The notes below the pieces were generated by a model. That model searched no databases, was not told where the DNA came from, and worked only from the letters and a program-made list of their open reading frames with translations. DNA of 64,000 nt, from assembly GCA_003971905.1 (NCBI GenBank), contig RSEE01000033.1:325001-389000 (forward strand), read 5' to 3'. Of the stretch, positions 32,054 through 43,036 are shown piece after piece; position 1 is the first letter of the stretch; the number at the start of each line of letters is the position of its first letter. The DNA comes from Moniliella sp. 'wahieum' (lineage: Eukaryota; Basidiomycota; Moniliellomycetes; Moniliellales; Moniliellaceae). Both the position numbers and the translations under genes were made by a program.

Positions 32054-35000
32054 TTACAGCAAATACGCTGCAGGCACCACTCCTGTTCGCCCCGGCGTCC
32101 TGAGCCAGCCACCAATGAGGATCGTCTGCCTGCAAGATGAGCAGCTGCTGCCCCGCTGACATGGGCAGCTCAGCGGAAGAAACAGGCACAAAGTCGTACC
32201 GGGCATGAGAAATGCCGCCCTGTGGGGACCCAATACAGCCACGTGGGACTCGGCATCGTTCCTCTCGTAGGACGAAGGATCTGCCTCGGATCCGCTGAAA
32301 GGGACTCTGGGTGCCTGCCTCAGACTTAAACCCGGGTTCGGTGCCGAATCGGTTGACCAAGCTGCTCCTGCCGAGCTCATCTCGCCTGATGCATCATGGC
32401 CTGACTCGCCCGCGCTAGCACTATTCTGTAGGCACCGCCGTGTCCAAAATGGTCTCGTGGGGCCCCAGAAGCGCTACCAGTCCCATCCTGCTGGGGGGCG
32501 CTGTTTCTCCTCCACTCATGGTGCCGGTTGTAGGACTGGATATGAGGGCCGGGCGGGCTGCGGCGAGCAAGGTGCGCATCGCCACTGAAGGTGGGGCAGA
32601 CGCAGAGGCGGAGACAGGATGTGGAGGGGCACTATCGGTGGAAATGAGGTAGCCAGTATCCCCGCTGGTGCTCGTTTGGTGTCCTCTCCTCCCATACTGC
32701 TGGTTCCATAGTACCCTAAACCGGATGTTGAGGCCCATGCAGAACACTGCCTTGACCACCAGTTCCAGTGGTGGTGCTGGGAAGATACGAGCCGGACGTG
32801 GTGCCGGTCAAAGCATATCCTGTTGAGGCTCCATTGCCCTCAGTTGTATCCTCGTCTGTAGAGTCCGTCACGGTTGTGCGGATTTGCGGTAATGCTGTGC
32901 CATGGGCCAGGGAAGTTTGCCATGCTGCAATGGATGAAGATTCCGAGCTGCGGTAGCATGTAATGTATCTTCCAACGCTTCCGTTGCGGCAATAGTCGCA
33001 GGCAGCGCACCCAGAACGCTTCGGCTTTCCGAGAAGCAAGATGCTCTCGCGATCCCGATGTAGTATCTCGCCGCGAACTCGAACCAGATCCTCCGGAAGA
33101 GGTCGGTCCTCCCTGGGGACTTGGAAGGTGTTGGTTCTCTCATCGCCAGTGTAACCCTGGATGTGAGAATCAATTTCGGGAGCGGAACAATCGGTGAAGA
33201 GCCGATGTTGTGCTCCAATGGAATGGCCATCCAAGAATTCAACCCGGGGCGACTGCTTTCGGGTTTGTCCGTAGCCTCATATCTCTCGTACCCGCGTGGA
33301 TCTGGTGCGAAGCCAATGTAATGCATCCGCTCGGGTGTGGACCACGGAGGGGGGGCGCACTAGCCCACAACGGCACCAGTCCGGGATTTGCTTCCCCGTG
33401 ATGGCCACTGTTTTTTCCCAAGGATGCGTGGGACCGGTATGAGGGCGTGACACAGTATTGGCTGTGATGGGTGTAGGTGAAGTCAGTCTCCTCGGAATAG
33501 AATCGGGAGAGATTCGCGTCAACAGAGTGGATAAATGTGCGAGTGACCCACCCCATTTTGTCGCTCCAGCAACACGGTTCTTCACCTCTGCGGGATGCGT
33601 CGTTTTAGTGGTGGGATACCAGAAGGTGAGAGTTTATCTTGTTTCCGTTGCCGGAGAATCAAAGCGACGAGCAACGCAATGATGACGAGGAGCAAGACAA
33701 TACCAAGACCAATAAAGATGCTGATGCAAATCACTACGCCCACAGAGAGATGATGGATAAAGCGTAAGGCATGAGAACGGAATACGCCATGGCCCGTATA
33801 CCCGCTGTAGGGTCGCGGTTCACGATATCTGGCTTGTTTCGTTACTTCTAATGATATTAGCCCCCCGTCATAGTTAGCCATGGTGCCCATATCCCTGCGC
33901 CATCGTACAGAGCTGCACCAAGTAAACCATAGGCGGCTGTGACCAGCGTCCCTGTAAGTAGTACCACCCGATCACGAGCCAGTGGATCCGACGGCCCTTT
34001 TCTTTCTTTAGTGAGAGGAAGTACAAGGAGCTGAGAAACTGGGACCCATTGATTAATTGGGGAGTTTTGCTTCCTTCTCCACCGGCATCGAGGAGAGAAA
34101 AGTGGGTCCCTGTCCATACGCCAAGGTAGGGAACCTCTCCACCGTCATAATCCCTTCCACTTGATGCGTTGAAAGAATCCGTCACATTTCCAACAAGCAA
34201 AATGTTGTATGGATTCAAATCATCCACAGCAAGTGCCGATGCTGGGCCGGGTATCTGCCCCTGTTTTGACCCAATTGAGCCGTAGGTGGACCAAGACGAG
34301 TTGTGAAAGTGCCATCCAGCCAGGGCAGTGTGAACCCCATCGATGTCGAGCGACCCAGATACGATCAAGGTGTTTGCTTTCTCCTGTTCAGGATACGCTG
34401 GAGTGTGAGTAAGGAGGAAATTAAAGCAGCTGTATGAGGAACGACGTACCTCAGCAAAATCCATGCCTGTTATGTTTCCCTGAGGTCCCCCCGGAATAGA
34501 GTGCCAGCGCATCTGGTCCGCGTCCAGGAGGCAGATTGCTGGGCATGGTACAGTTCCAGCTGACTCAAACGCACCCGCCACAATTAAAGACGACGTGGCG
34601 GGTCGGAGCAGGATTCTTTGCACCACAACCCCCCAGGATCGCTCGTATGCAACGGATCAAATGTTAGCCAAGTGTGTGATGCCAGCTCATAGGCCGCTAA
34701 GCCTCCCTGAAAACCAACAAACAGAACATTGTTTCGAACCGCCAAAGTGTTCACTGTACCCATCTCTCCTGGGGGGAAGGCTGCCAGACCTGACAATGTG
34801 CCGGGCTGGACAAGCGGTATTTCTTCCTTTCCTGCCACCGAATCGGGTGTTAAGGTGTAGGCCCCAATATGGTTGCATTGCCTGAGGTGAAGTTGCCCCC
34901 GATAAGCACCCTGCTGCCCTTTGGGCCAGACCAAACACGGCAGCACGAATGTACCCCTCCAGTTGGCGCGATACGTCGATTCCGGTCGACCCTACTGTCG

Positions 35001-37665
35001 CAGAGGGGCTTGCACTCGCTGCGAGAAGACTGAAATTGAGCGGAAGAAGGTTGGGGAAAGTAGAGTGGTGACGAGGGGTAGAGGCTAGTGTAGCAGCCCC
35101 TGGAGCCGCCACAGAAGCCCAGACGGCGACACGGCCAGCAAGGTACGTTGGATGTATCAGACCCAACGGGGAGGTCACATTGGCCGTCAAACCCATTTCT
35201 AGCAATCCTAGAGCGAGCGGACGTTGAGGCAACCAAGTCAGTGTTGACATATTCCATACGGCGTAGGTCCCAGTCGTGCGCTCCATGGCAAAGGTGTTGT
35301 AGGAAAGTGACGGAACAAAGCTACCAAGGAACAGAATCCCATCGGTCCCAAGTTTCTCGATGACTGAAACAGGGCCAGACAGCCCCCATCCAGCGAATCC
35401 CATGTCTGCTGTTCAAAATCCCAACGTGCAGCGTATCCCAAAGGCGTCTGATTATCCGCCGTCGACGTAAAACGCCCTCCGACAAACAGACTGTTTGAAT
35501 TGGCCAGCAAGGCAGCAATCGGTCCATTGAGTCCTCCGCCGGGAAAGACCTTAGGGACCAAAGGCGTACTAAGAATCTGTGTGTGAGGGACAGGTTGTAG
35601 GGTGACCAGGTGAGAAAAATTGGCACCACCGTACGAAGCGTTGCCCAAAGTGGTACCGTTGAAGTCACCACCCACGTAGACGGATTGGTTTACAATGGCA
35701 AAGGATGCCACATAACTGGGCGGCTTGATTCCAGCCAAGCCCAACCCTGCAGCAGCCGCATCGAGAAGACCGGTGGATACATTTGCAGTCGTGGTCGGGT
35801 CAGCGCTACTAGACGAAATAGAAAGATCGGCTTCCATGATGCCAAATCCTTGCACTGTGGGTGGGCTGAGGACCGAGCTATTCAGCAGCACTGCGTCCAC
35901 CCTCGACACCGTGGCTTGCCCTGCTGTCACATGAACGGTTACACTAGGTTGCCAGTTGTTGGAGCTCTCTACCACAGGCCCGGTGTAAACCGCCACCATC
36001 GCTGCTTGATGAGATAGATGAAGGGATATCCACCTGAACGCCCTCCTGGGACGCGTTGAACTCAGCCAGGACCGACAACATGCCTTGGCAGGAATCGTTG
36101 GAGGAGGTGGTGCAACTTGCAAGGGACACATAGACAGTGTAGTTCCCTGTCAAAGAAACGTCAAGTGGAAAAGATATGCTGGAAGGTGTGGAGTTGGAAC
36201 GAAGAACACCCATCGAGACATTGGCGCTGCCTGTCACATAGACTTGATGTGACCATTCTCCTGTAGTGATGACCTCAGCCGACGACGTCCCTGCTCCAAA
36301 TTCGCCAACAGAGGCGCATGCGGCTCGATTGTACCCGCGATTGGCATATACTGTCGATCCGGGGCCCAGGAGCTGCATCAAATGCAGCCCAGCTCCTGCG
36401 CCGACCCAAGAAGATACCGAGAGCGTAAAGGAATCGATCTCAATCGTACCCGTCGGCGATGCTTCCGCATCGGCAAAGATAAAGTCTTGGTACGGGATGG
36501 AAGCATGGCGTGCAAGAGGGCAATCATTGGTACAACTGGCGTTTATTCCGGTAGCTGGGTCTGCGTAAACCAAACCCACCGCGCCTTGGTTTGAGGATGT
36601 GGAGAGGGTGAAGTTGCCCACACCACGGTCTCCGAACAAAGTATTGCTTAGCCGAAGCGCTCGGGCTGGCGCAGATCGCAGTAAATCGACACTGATGGTA
36701 GGGTCTTGCAAGTTATCGGTCCAGATAAATGTACCATTTTCCGTCCCATCATCTCCCAAAGGGCAGAGCAGATTGGCTGGGTCACCCGCCTGCGCTCCAT
36801 TAGTCCTAATCTGGGCTCCAGCCAAAGAGACTTGCCGAAAGAAAGCAGTGAGGGGGCTTGCGCTTTGGTTGCCATTGAATGCGGTGAGGGGAATGCTGAA
36901 CGCGCCAGCGATGCCAGTCATCTCGGAAGTGCTGCCCGCTGCAATGCTGACAATTGAGCCATTGATGGATGAGTTTGGTCGGGGTTGCCAGGCCTGAGTG
37001 GCGGTGTCCCAAGTTGATAGAAAGTTGGGAAAATCACCGCCAGCGAGCACAGTGCCATGGTCTGCATTGCAGTAGAGAGAATGAACTGGGGCAGCAAGGC
37101 CCTGTGCGAGCCTGGCCCACACTCCTTCACGGCCCATAGAGGATAGAGGCTGCCAGCGAGCAATGTTGGCTGCAGCCATACCATTAACAGTGGTAAAGTT
37201 TCCTGCTACAAAGAGTGCTGGTGGCTGAGTGGGACTTGAGGTGAGACTCGGCATTTCGCATAGCGCCTCTATGGTCCCGCCTGTGTCGGTGGCGGCCAGT
37301 GGAAAAATGGACCCGTTGGCAGCGCGCACCAGAAGTGAAGGAGAAGAGACATTGCGGTCGAGTGTCCCCGGTGGGGTTGAGGTCCAAACGTCGAGTCCCG
37401 TAAAGGACCCCACCAAGGTCGTCTGACCCAACTGTGCATAGTCGACCGGTGGGAAGACAGGAGTTGCTCCGGCTGAAGAGGGTGTACAAATGAGTAAATC
37501 GGCGAAGTACAGGAGGGGCCCAAGGAAGAGGGAGAATCGCCTAATCGCCAATTGAGCAGCGGAAAGCGCACGGCGACAAGGGGGATGGAGGTCAAGTAAT
37601 CCCATGTGAAAAGCATGCGGGTGGATATCAGGCATGCCCACATGCCAACGAACTAAACGGCGCAT
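32054..37665 (-). CDS. RAX2: Rax2-like cortical polarity marker with C-terminal SH3 domain
   Basis: Large type I membrane glycoprotein marking growth sites. From the N-terminus: hydrophobic signal segment FSLFLGPLLYFADLLI, then a long ectodomain with beta-propeller-like repeats typical of Rax2 (TLVGSFTGLDVW, ALFVAGNFTTVNGMAAANIA, VLAGGDFPNFLSTWDTATQA, LFVGGRFTSTADNQ, ILLVGNVTDSFNASS) and very many N-glycosylation sequons. One transmembrane helix follows near 33700 (VVICISIFIGLGIVLLLVII, then basic RQRKQDK). The cytoplasmic tail is Ser/Thr/Gly-rich and ends with a clear SH3 domain: ISHARYDFVPVSSAELPMSA, DDPHWWLAQDA and RTGVVPAAYLL before the stop at 32054-32056. The frame shifts at several places, for example near 33590, 34600 and 35400. 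The start is uncertain because other Met codons lie before the signal segment. That the SH3 belongs to this gene is inferred from colinearity. Confidence 0.83.
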
Positions 37666-38590
37666 TTCGGTGGTTCAGAACAAAAGGGTAGGTGTAGAAT
37701 GGTGGGAGTGATGATGAAGGAAAGATCAACAGAGGCAGCGGGCGCATGCGAGATCTAACGTGCAGGTTTGGTGCCAACCGTGGAAAGCCGGTGGCCGCCG
37801 AGCTTATTACAAAACTCAGCTGTGTTGTAGTGCTCCCCCCCAGCAAAAGGGCGCACTTATACCACCGCAGTGTTGCATTATATAGTAGACGCTGTGGGTA
37901 TATATGCTTGAGGGGTATATTCTTCTGTTGCAGGGTTCGTGATCTTCAAGGCGTTCAAGCTGATCTAGTACGTACGTATATACTAGTTACTCTGGCAGAT
38001 GTTTATATTTGTAGGGCCTTTTTGAAGGCAATCTCAAAAAAATACAACACACTGTAAAGGGAAACTAATCAGTAAATAGATAGCTTTCTAAGCAAGTTAT
38101 ACTTCTGTTAGGAACCACACTGTACCATATATAGACCCAAGTGTATGAGCCATGCTGAAGGCAGATAGGAGGCAGAAGACACTTGTGATGACTGGCTATT
38201 TCCCCATACAAAACGTCACGATCAAAGAAAACTCCACACAGAAAAGATGTAGTAGACGTGGTTTCCATTATACTAGACAGAGAAACGTGTGTGTGTGCAT
38301 CAGTGGGTACTGAGGAAACCCCTTTTAATGATGAGTCTCATTGCGGAGGAAGGCAGCCATATCTCGCTCACATATATATGTTTAGCACTAACGCCCATTC
38401 ATTTATCCAAAATCGCCCTTGGCGACCTCTCTCCGGTTTGGAAGCGAGAGAGAATGGCAGGGGTGCCAGAGAGGTTCCCCGACCCGTATGGATCAATGGA
38501 TGAATCAACGACCAATGAATCTATGGATGATTCAACGACGAGATGCCGCGATGGTCCTTCTGCACACATGCATGAACGTTCAGTTGGATA

Positions 38591-38631
38591 GCTTGAAGCT
38601 TCAACTTCAACTTGAAGCTAGAAGTTGGAAG
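38591..38631. repeat. GCTTGAA/CTTGAAG heptads
   Basis: Units start at 38591, 38598, 38605, 38611, 38618 and 38625: period seven with a single six. Alternating CTTGAA and TTCAA words also make it partly palindromic. Confidence 0.6.
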
Positions 38632-38704
38632 GTTCGTTGGGACGAGAAACATGACAATGACATGTGCATGACGCAAGCGAAACGCGAAGTCTGAAATGGA
38701 AGAC

Positions 38705-38732
38705 GATGCATGATGCATGATGCATGACGCAG
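38705..38732. repeat. 3-4x heptamer GATGCAT
   Basis: Three exact GATGCAT copies (38705, 38712, 38719) followed by the variant GACGCAG. Confidence 0.8.
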
Positions 38733-38804
38733 ATGCGGATATCTCAGGCGAGGCTCTGGCTGAGGCTGAGGCCTGAGGCCACTGTTCTGACAAGGAGACA
38801 GTCT

Positions 38805-38846
38805 CGCTAAGCGCTAATCGATAATCGCTAATCGATAAGATCGAAG
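38805..38846. repeat. Six in-phase heptamers of the CGNTAAN type
   Basis: Units at 38805, 38812, 38819, 38826, 38833 and 38840: CGCTAAG, CGCTAAT and CGATAAT-like variants alternate without losing the seven-base phase. Confidence 0.8.
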
Positions 38847-39134
38847 AGCCGCCACTGACATCACCAATCACCGGTCAATGATTGACACCAGACCTCTCGC
38901 CTCCTGTCTGCTGGGCACTGAGGCTCAGTGCTCTGTCATGTCACATGTCACTCACACGCAGGCTCACCCGGTGGGATCTGGGAGCGCAGAATGCGGAAGC
39001 AGGCCGAAGCGCACGTGGTCTGTGCTGGGCCACACTTGGACCGCACTCGCCACTCCCTTGCCCGCCCAGGCAGCCTGGCACTGCCGCCGCCTTGCCCCCC
39101 AGTGCGCCCCCCCCGGCATGCGTCCCGCGTCATG

Positions 39135-39162
39135 CGCTTCACGCGTCACGCTTCACACTGCC
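39135..39162. repeat. CGCTTCA/CGCGTCA heptads
   Basis: CGCTTCA, CGCGTCA, CGCTTCA and CACTGCC start at 39135, 39142, 39149 and 39156. Further degenerate heptads continue to about 39240. Confidence 0.6.
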
Positions 39163-39415
39163 GGCGTTTCTTGTCTCAATCGTTTGCTTCAGCGCTTCAG
39201 CTTCAAAGGGTCACCGGTCAGGCTCAGGCCCCGGTCCCTGAGTCGTTCGTTGCTGTGTTGCCTTCAGCTTCCGACAAAAGCCGCGCAAAGTCACCAGGAC
39301 GTCACTAGCTCACTCGACCATAGTCACACGATCTTGGTCCACGCTGGGCCCTTCAGCTCCGTCCTGCCTCTATCCGTGCCCACCACCTCCTCCACCCATC
39401 CCCGCCGTCGCTACC

Positions 39416-40967
39416 ATGGGCAAGCACGGCGACCCTTTGGTGGAGCTCATCCGCGTCACTGCCGCCAGCATTTGTGAGGTAATTGTCATCAGCTTTATCG
39501 GTTACGTCCTTGCTCGCCGCGGCATCCTTGACAAGACCACCACTACAAAGCTCAACAAGCTTAACGTCTCCATCTTCACACCTGCCCTTCTCTTCAGTAA
39601 GGTCGCCTTTAGCCTCAATGCCCGCCGCCTTATCGAGCTGGCTGTTGTGCCAATTGGCTTTGTGCTTGTCGAGGCTGTCTCGCTCCTAGGTGCACTCTTG
39701 CTCTCCAAGCTGGGGGGAATCAGTTCGGCCCACACACGCTTTGCCATTGCTGTTGCCATCACACCCAATTCCAATTCGCTTCCTGTGGCACTGATGCAAT
39801 CGCTCGTTGTAACTGTCCCGCTTTTGCGCTGGGACGAGCCAGGCGAGCCTGAGGACGATCCCGATTCGATGCTCGGCCGTGCTCTGACCTACCTCGTACT
39901 CTTCTCAACATTGGGCATGTTCGTCCGCTGGTCTATTGGTGCTCATCTCCTCTCCTCCGCCGGCACTTCTTTGGCCCAGGGACCCTCGGATGAGGAAGAT
40001 TCCCGTCGCCATCGCCCTCATGCGCATACCCCTCGTTGGGCCCTATCGTTTCCCAATACACCTGCCGACAGTGATCAAAGTGAGGACAGTCGCCCTGGTT
40101 CGCCTGCTCCTCCGGAGGAAACTGTTTCCACATCGTCCATTCCTCAATGGGCGCAGCGTTTTGTCATCAAGCCTTTATTGGCTGTGTATGGGTTCATGAC
40201 CGCCCCCTTTGGGCTGCTATTCTCTCACTTGCTGTTGCTCTCACACCCCCTGTACAGCATCTACTAGCGAATATGGGGCCTGTCAGGGGTGCACTCGATT
40301 CGTGCGGCTCTTGCTCCATTCCATTGACATTGATCGCACTTGGTGCCTATTTTGTTGATCACAAGGCTCCAGCTACTCCACCGAGTCTCCCACAGGCCAT
40401 GCCACCAAGCCAACCATCTTCTTCTTTGGCACCCGATGCCCGCTTGTTGGCGGTGCCCTCATCGGCTGCCCCATCTCGGCCGGAGAGTGTCGCTTCGACT
40501 GTATACACTGAGAGCGATGCGTCTGCTCGTATCAAGCGGGGATGGAACCCTTGGCGCCGAACGGGGCAGATCCGGCTAGAGGAATCCACTGAGCTGTTGG
40601 TTCCGCCCGAATCGCAATACGGTGGTCTGTCAGAGTCGACGCGCACTATTATGGCTGCGATTGGAGCGCGCATGATCATTTGCCCGCTCGTCTTGATCCC
40701 GATCATGGCTTACATCGCGCTTCGGACCGAGAACAACGTGATGGATGACCCCGTCTTCTTGGCATCAGCTTGCCTCATTGTCGGCTCCCCTCCGGCCCTC
40801 ACCTTGGCCCAGATCACCACCCAGACGGCCCAGCGTAACGGCCAAGGGATGTGGGCGCGGTCGAGCGTCTTATCTCGCGGACCATTTTTATCGCCTATAC
40901 TATTCTGGCCACGCCAACGACCATTGTTCTGGTCTTGGTGGCCCTGTTGATTGCCGAGAACGATTGA
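39416..40967 (+). CDS. PIN-like (auxin efflux carrier family) membrane transporter
   Basis: Member of the fungal membrane-transport family related to plant auxin efflux carriers (Ecm3-like); substrate unknown. N-terminal helices include EVIVISFIGYVLARRGILDK with the conserved KLNKLNVSIFTPALLFSKV, then VVPIGFVLVEAVSLLGALLL, FAIAVAITPNSNSLPVALMQ and YLVLFSTLGMFVRWSIGAHL. A long Ser/Pro/acidic cytosolic loop follows, then WAAILSLAVALTPPVQHLLA, CSIPLTLIALGAYFVDH, a second loop, ARMIICPLVLIPIMAYIALR, ASACLIVGSPPALTLAQITT and a last helix TILATPTTIVLVLVALLIAE ending in END. One-base shifts lie near 40210 (C run) and 40860. The split ten-helix layout with a central loop matches the family. Start Met fits the first helix. 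Confidence 0.85.
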
Positions 40968-41670
40968 ATATGTTTTGCGCTGCACATGCCGAATCAATAC
41001 TGCCCACTAACGATTTCAGTGATTGGCGTATTTCAGGCGCAAGATGTAGGCAGGGATCAAGCTGATCAAGGGAATGTCGCTGCATGGTGACGCATATCAG
41101 TCGTAGTGCCTCCTCCACTATGTCCTTGGGAAAAATCTGCATGAGTCCAGGCTGGTGGTGCCGCTGCCATGTCAGCTCATCGCACTATGACTCCACTGGT
41201 CTTTCTCCAAAGTGGGTGCGCAAGAATAGATTGAGTGCCAATCAGATCCAGAGATACGGTTCCGTGCGACATTCAGCCATAAGACCAAAGTAAACGGCTG
41301 TCGTTGGGTGACATAGCTCATGCCCGCAATATGCAAGTCAAGTCTGGACTTGATATATGATTTGGGTTTCACAACGTACGTCTCTACCTGCCCTCGGCCT
41401 CACCCTCCTGTTTGTTTCATTTGCGAACGCAGAATGTCCTACTTGCTCAAGCTAGCTAGAGTAGCTGCTGGGCACTTGGGGCTCATCATCAGGTTCTGAA
41501 CTGCTCTAGAAAGGAGCAAAGTACCATTGGCTGAAATCGTTGTGCAAACCATGAGCTAGTGGGGGTACGAGTACAAGGGAGAGGTCCAGGCAACGGCCCA
41601 GCCTACTTGACAAATGTACATGGGGGGATTGTGCCACCTCTCAATGCAGGGTTGTGTCGAGCTGTGTAAT
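40968..41670. other. Intergenic between converging carrier gene and EGD1
   Basis: About 700 bases containing the two 3' flanks. No gene recognised. Confidence 0.45.
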
Positions 41671-42223
41671 TTAATCAAGCTTCTCCACCTCGGCTTCGGC
41701 CTCGGCCTGTTTCGCCGACCTCGAACGTCTCGGGCTGGAAAAGAAGGATCAGTACTTCCGTTGCTCAAAGAAAGAAAAGGAGGGGCGACCTACCGCGTCC
41801 GGAACATCATCACCAGTAGCGGCACCCTGAGCCCGCATCATCTGTGTACGACTGCGCCAGCTGGCGGAGCGACGCCATCGCTTCGGGACCGATGGTTGAG
41901 AATGCAGGCACCAACTCCGTCATGTCCTTCTCCTCACCGCGACCCGTCACAATGTGGGTGTTGGCATCCTGAACCAGGGCAATGTTGGGACGAGTAAAGT
42001 GGATAACCTTGCCATCGTCCTTGAACATGTTGACCTCCTCGTACCCGGTCATGGGCTGCACGCCGCCCAGTTTCTTGAGCGCCGCACCCAGCTTCTTGTC
42101 TTTCCCGCCCTCGGCAGCTGACTTGGGAGCAGCCTTCTTGACAACCTTGCGGCGGGGGGCGCCCTTTCCGCCCTGGCGGCTGGCAGCTTGTAGCTTGGCG
42201 AGCTTCTCCTGGTCGACAGCCAT
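41671..42223 (-). CDS. EGD1: Nascent polypeptide-associated complex subunit beta (BTF3)
   Basis: Beta subunit of NAC, which shields nascent chains at the ribosome exit. Starts MAVDQEKLAKLQAASRQGGK, then the ribosome-binding RRKVVKK, the NAC domain (KLGAALKKLGGVQPMTGYEE, VNMFKDDGKVIHFTRPNIAL, THIVTGRGEEKDMTELVPAF) and PEAMASLRQLAQSY. A missing base near 41846 hides the continuation TQMMRAQGAATGDDVPDA; a GTAGGT...CCAG intron follows and the last exon ends KQAEAEAEVEKLD, needing one more inserted base near 41720. The acidic tail and stop (41671-41673) fit the family. The partner of NAC on the ribosome, uL23 (RPL25), is also in this window. TAGGGTT lies 200 bases upstream (42424-42430). Confidence 0.92.
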
Positions 42224-42423
42224 AGTGGTGGTGGATGGGGTATGTCTGGCGGGCCGCAAGCCTCGCGTTGCTCGCCCGCCTCGCCCTGCCCGCCTGGGCC
42301 ACCCTGGGCCGTCTGGCTCCATCGGCACCTGGCTTCCCCTAGCATGTCTGGGTGCTGCTCGCCTCCCGCGCCCCTAACTCCGCACGGAGGCAGTGTCACC
42401 TCCCCCTTCGAAGCACATCACGG

Positions 42424-42430
42424 TAGGGTT
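42424..42430. promoter_or_regulatory. TAGGGTT motif upstream of EGD1
   Basis: Same word as in the ribosomal-protein promoters, about 200 bases before the EGD1 start. Confidence 0.45.
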
Positions 42431-42623
42431 ATCCGCAGCCCTCCGACCGAGGTAAAATGCTCCACGCTTGGCACACTCATTGCATCAATCCCCATACTAC
42501 AAACGACCCATCAACGCCACCATTTGCATGCTTCATGAACGTTGAACACCACAACCCCCTCCGGTTGCAATTGACGTGAGTGTACTCTCTTTTCAGGCCA
42601 TTGCGATAGGTGATGAAAAGAAG

Positions 42624-42698
42624 GGCTTGAATCGGAATTGAACCCATGGCTTCGCATGCTGGCCACGAGGGACACGTAACCACATACGCTGTCAAATC
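42624..42698 (-). tRNA. tRNA-like element, possibly degenerate
   Basis: On the minus strand, 75 bases bounded by GATTTGA and TCAAGCC (six of seven pairs including a wobble), with a D-arm-like GCGTATGTGGTTACGT, a good B-box GGTTCAATTCC and a downstream TTCTTTT. The anticodon arm does not fold cleanly: different registers give different anticodons and none has T33. It may be a decayed tRNA or a real tRNA with sequencing errors. Amino acid not assigned. Confidence 0.35.
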
Positions 42699-43036
42699 AT
42701 GTCAAACCGGAATAATCCGCAAGGCAAAAGACTAGAGGAACTGATGATATTGGACGAAGAATGTCTGGAGAAAAGTAGAGCAATGCAATGGTATTGGTGG
42801 CAGTCGAAGGACACGCCCGATGACTCGATCCGTCGGGGGCTGTATAATGTTTCCAATTGTATTCTCAAGTTACCGAATGGGGATGACACTGATGACGAAA
42901 TACTAGGTGGGGGCACTTGCACCGATTTTTTTAATCTCCGCGTCCTGGACGCCTTGGGTCGAAAAGCTACGATTTGCTGTTGTCGCCTAATCGCCTCAGG
43001 TCTTGAGCTTCAGTTCTTGAATATATCCCACCATCC

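Larger units (their letters stand above)
37666..39415. other. Intergenic, RAX2 and PIN-like carrier 5' flanks
   Basis: A 1.75-kb gene-free stretch between two divergent genes. The half near RAX2 is AT-richer; 38570-39240 is dense in heptad arrays, listed separately. Confidence 0.55.

Noticed and set aside
42699..43036. N-terminal extension of the NAD kinase
   Set aside because: Unrelated sequence in another frame; the presequence starting at 43037 is sufficient.
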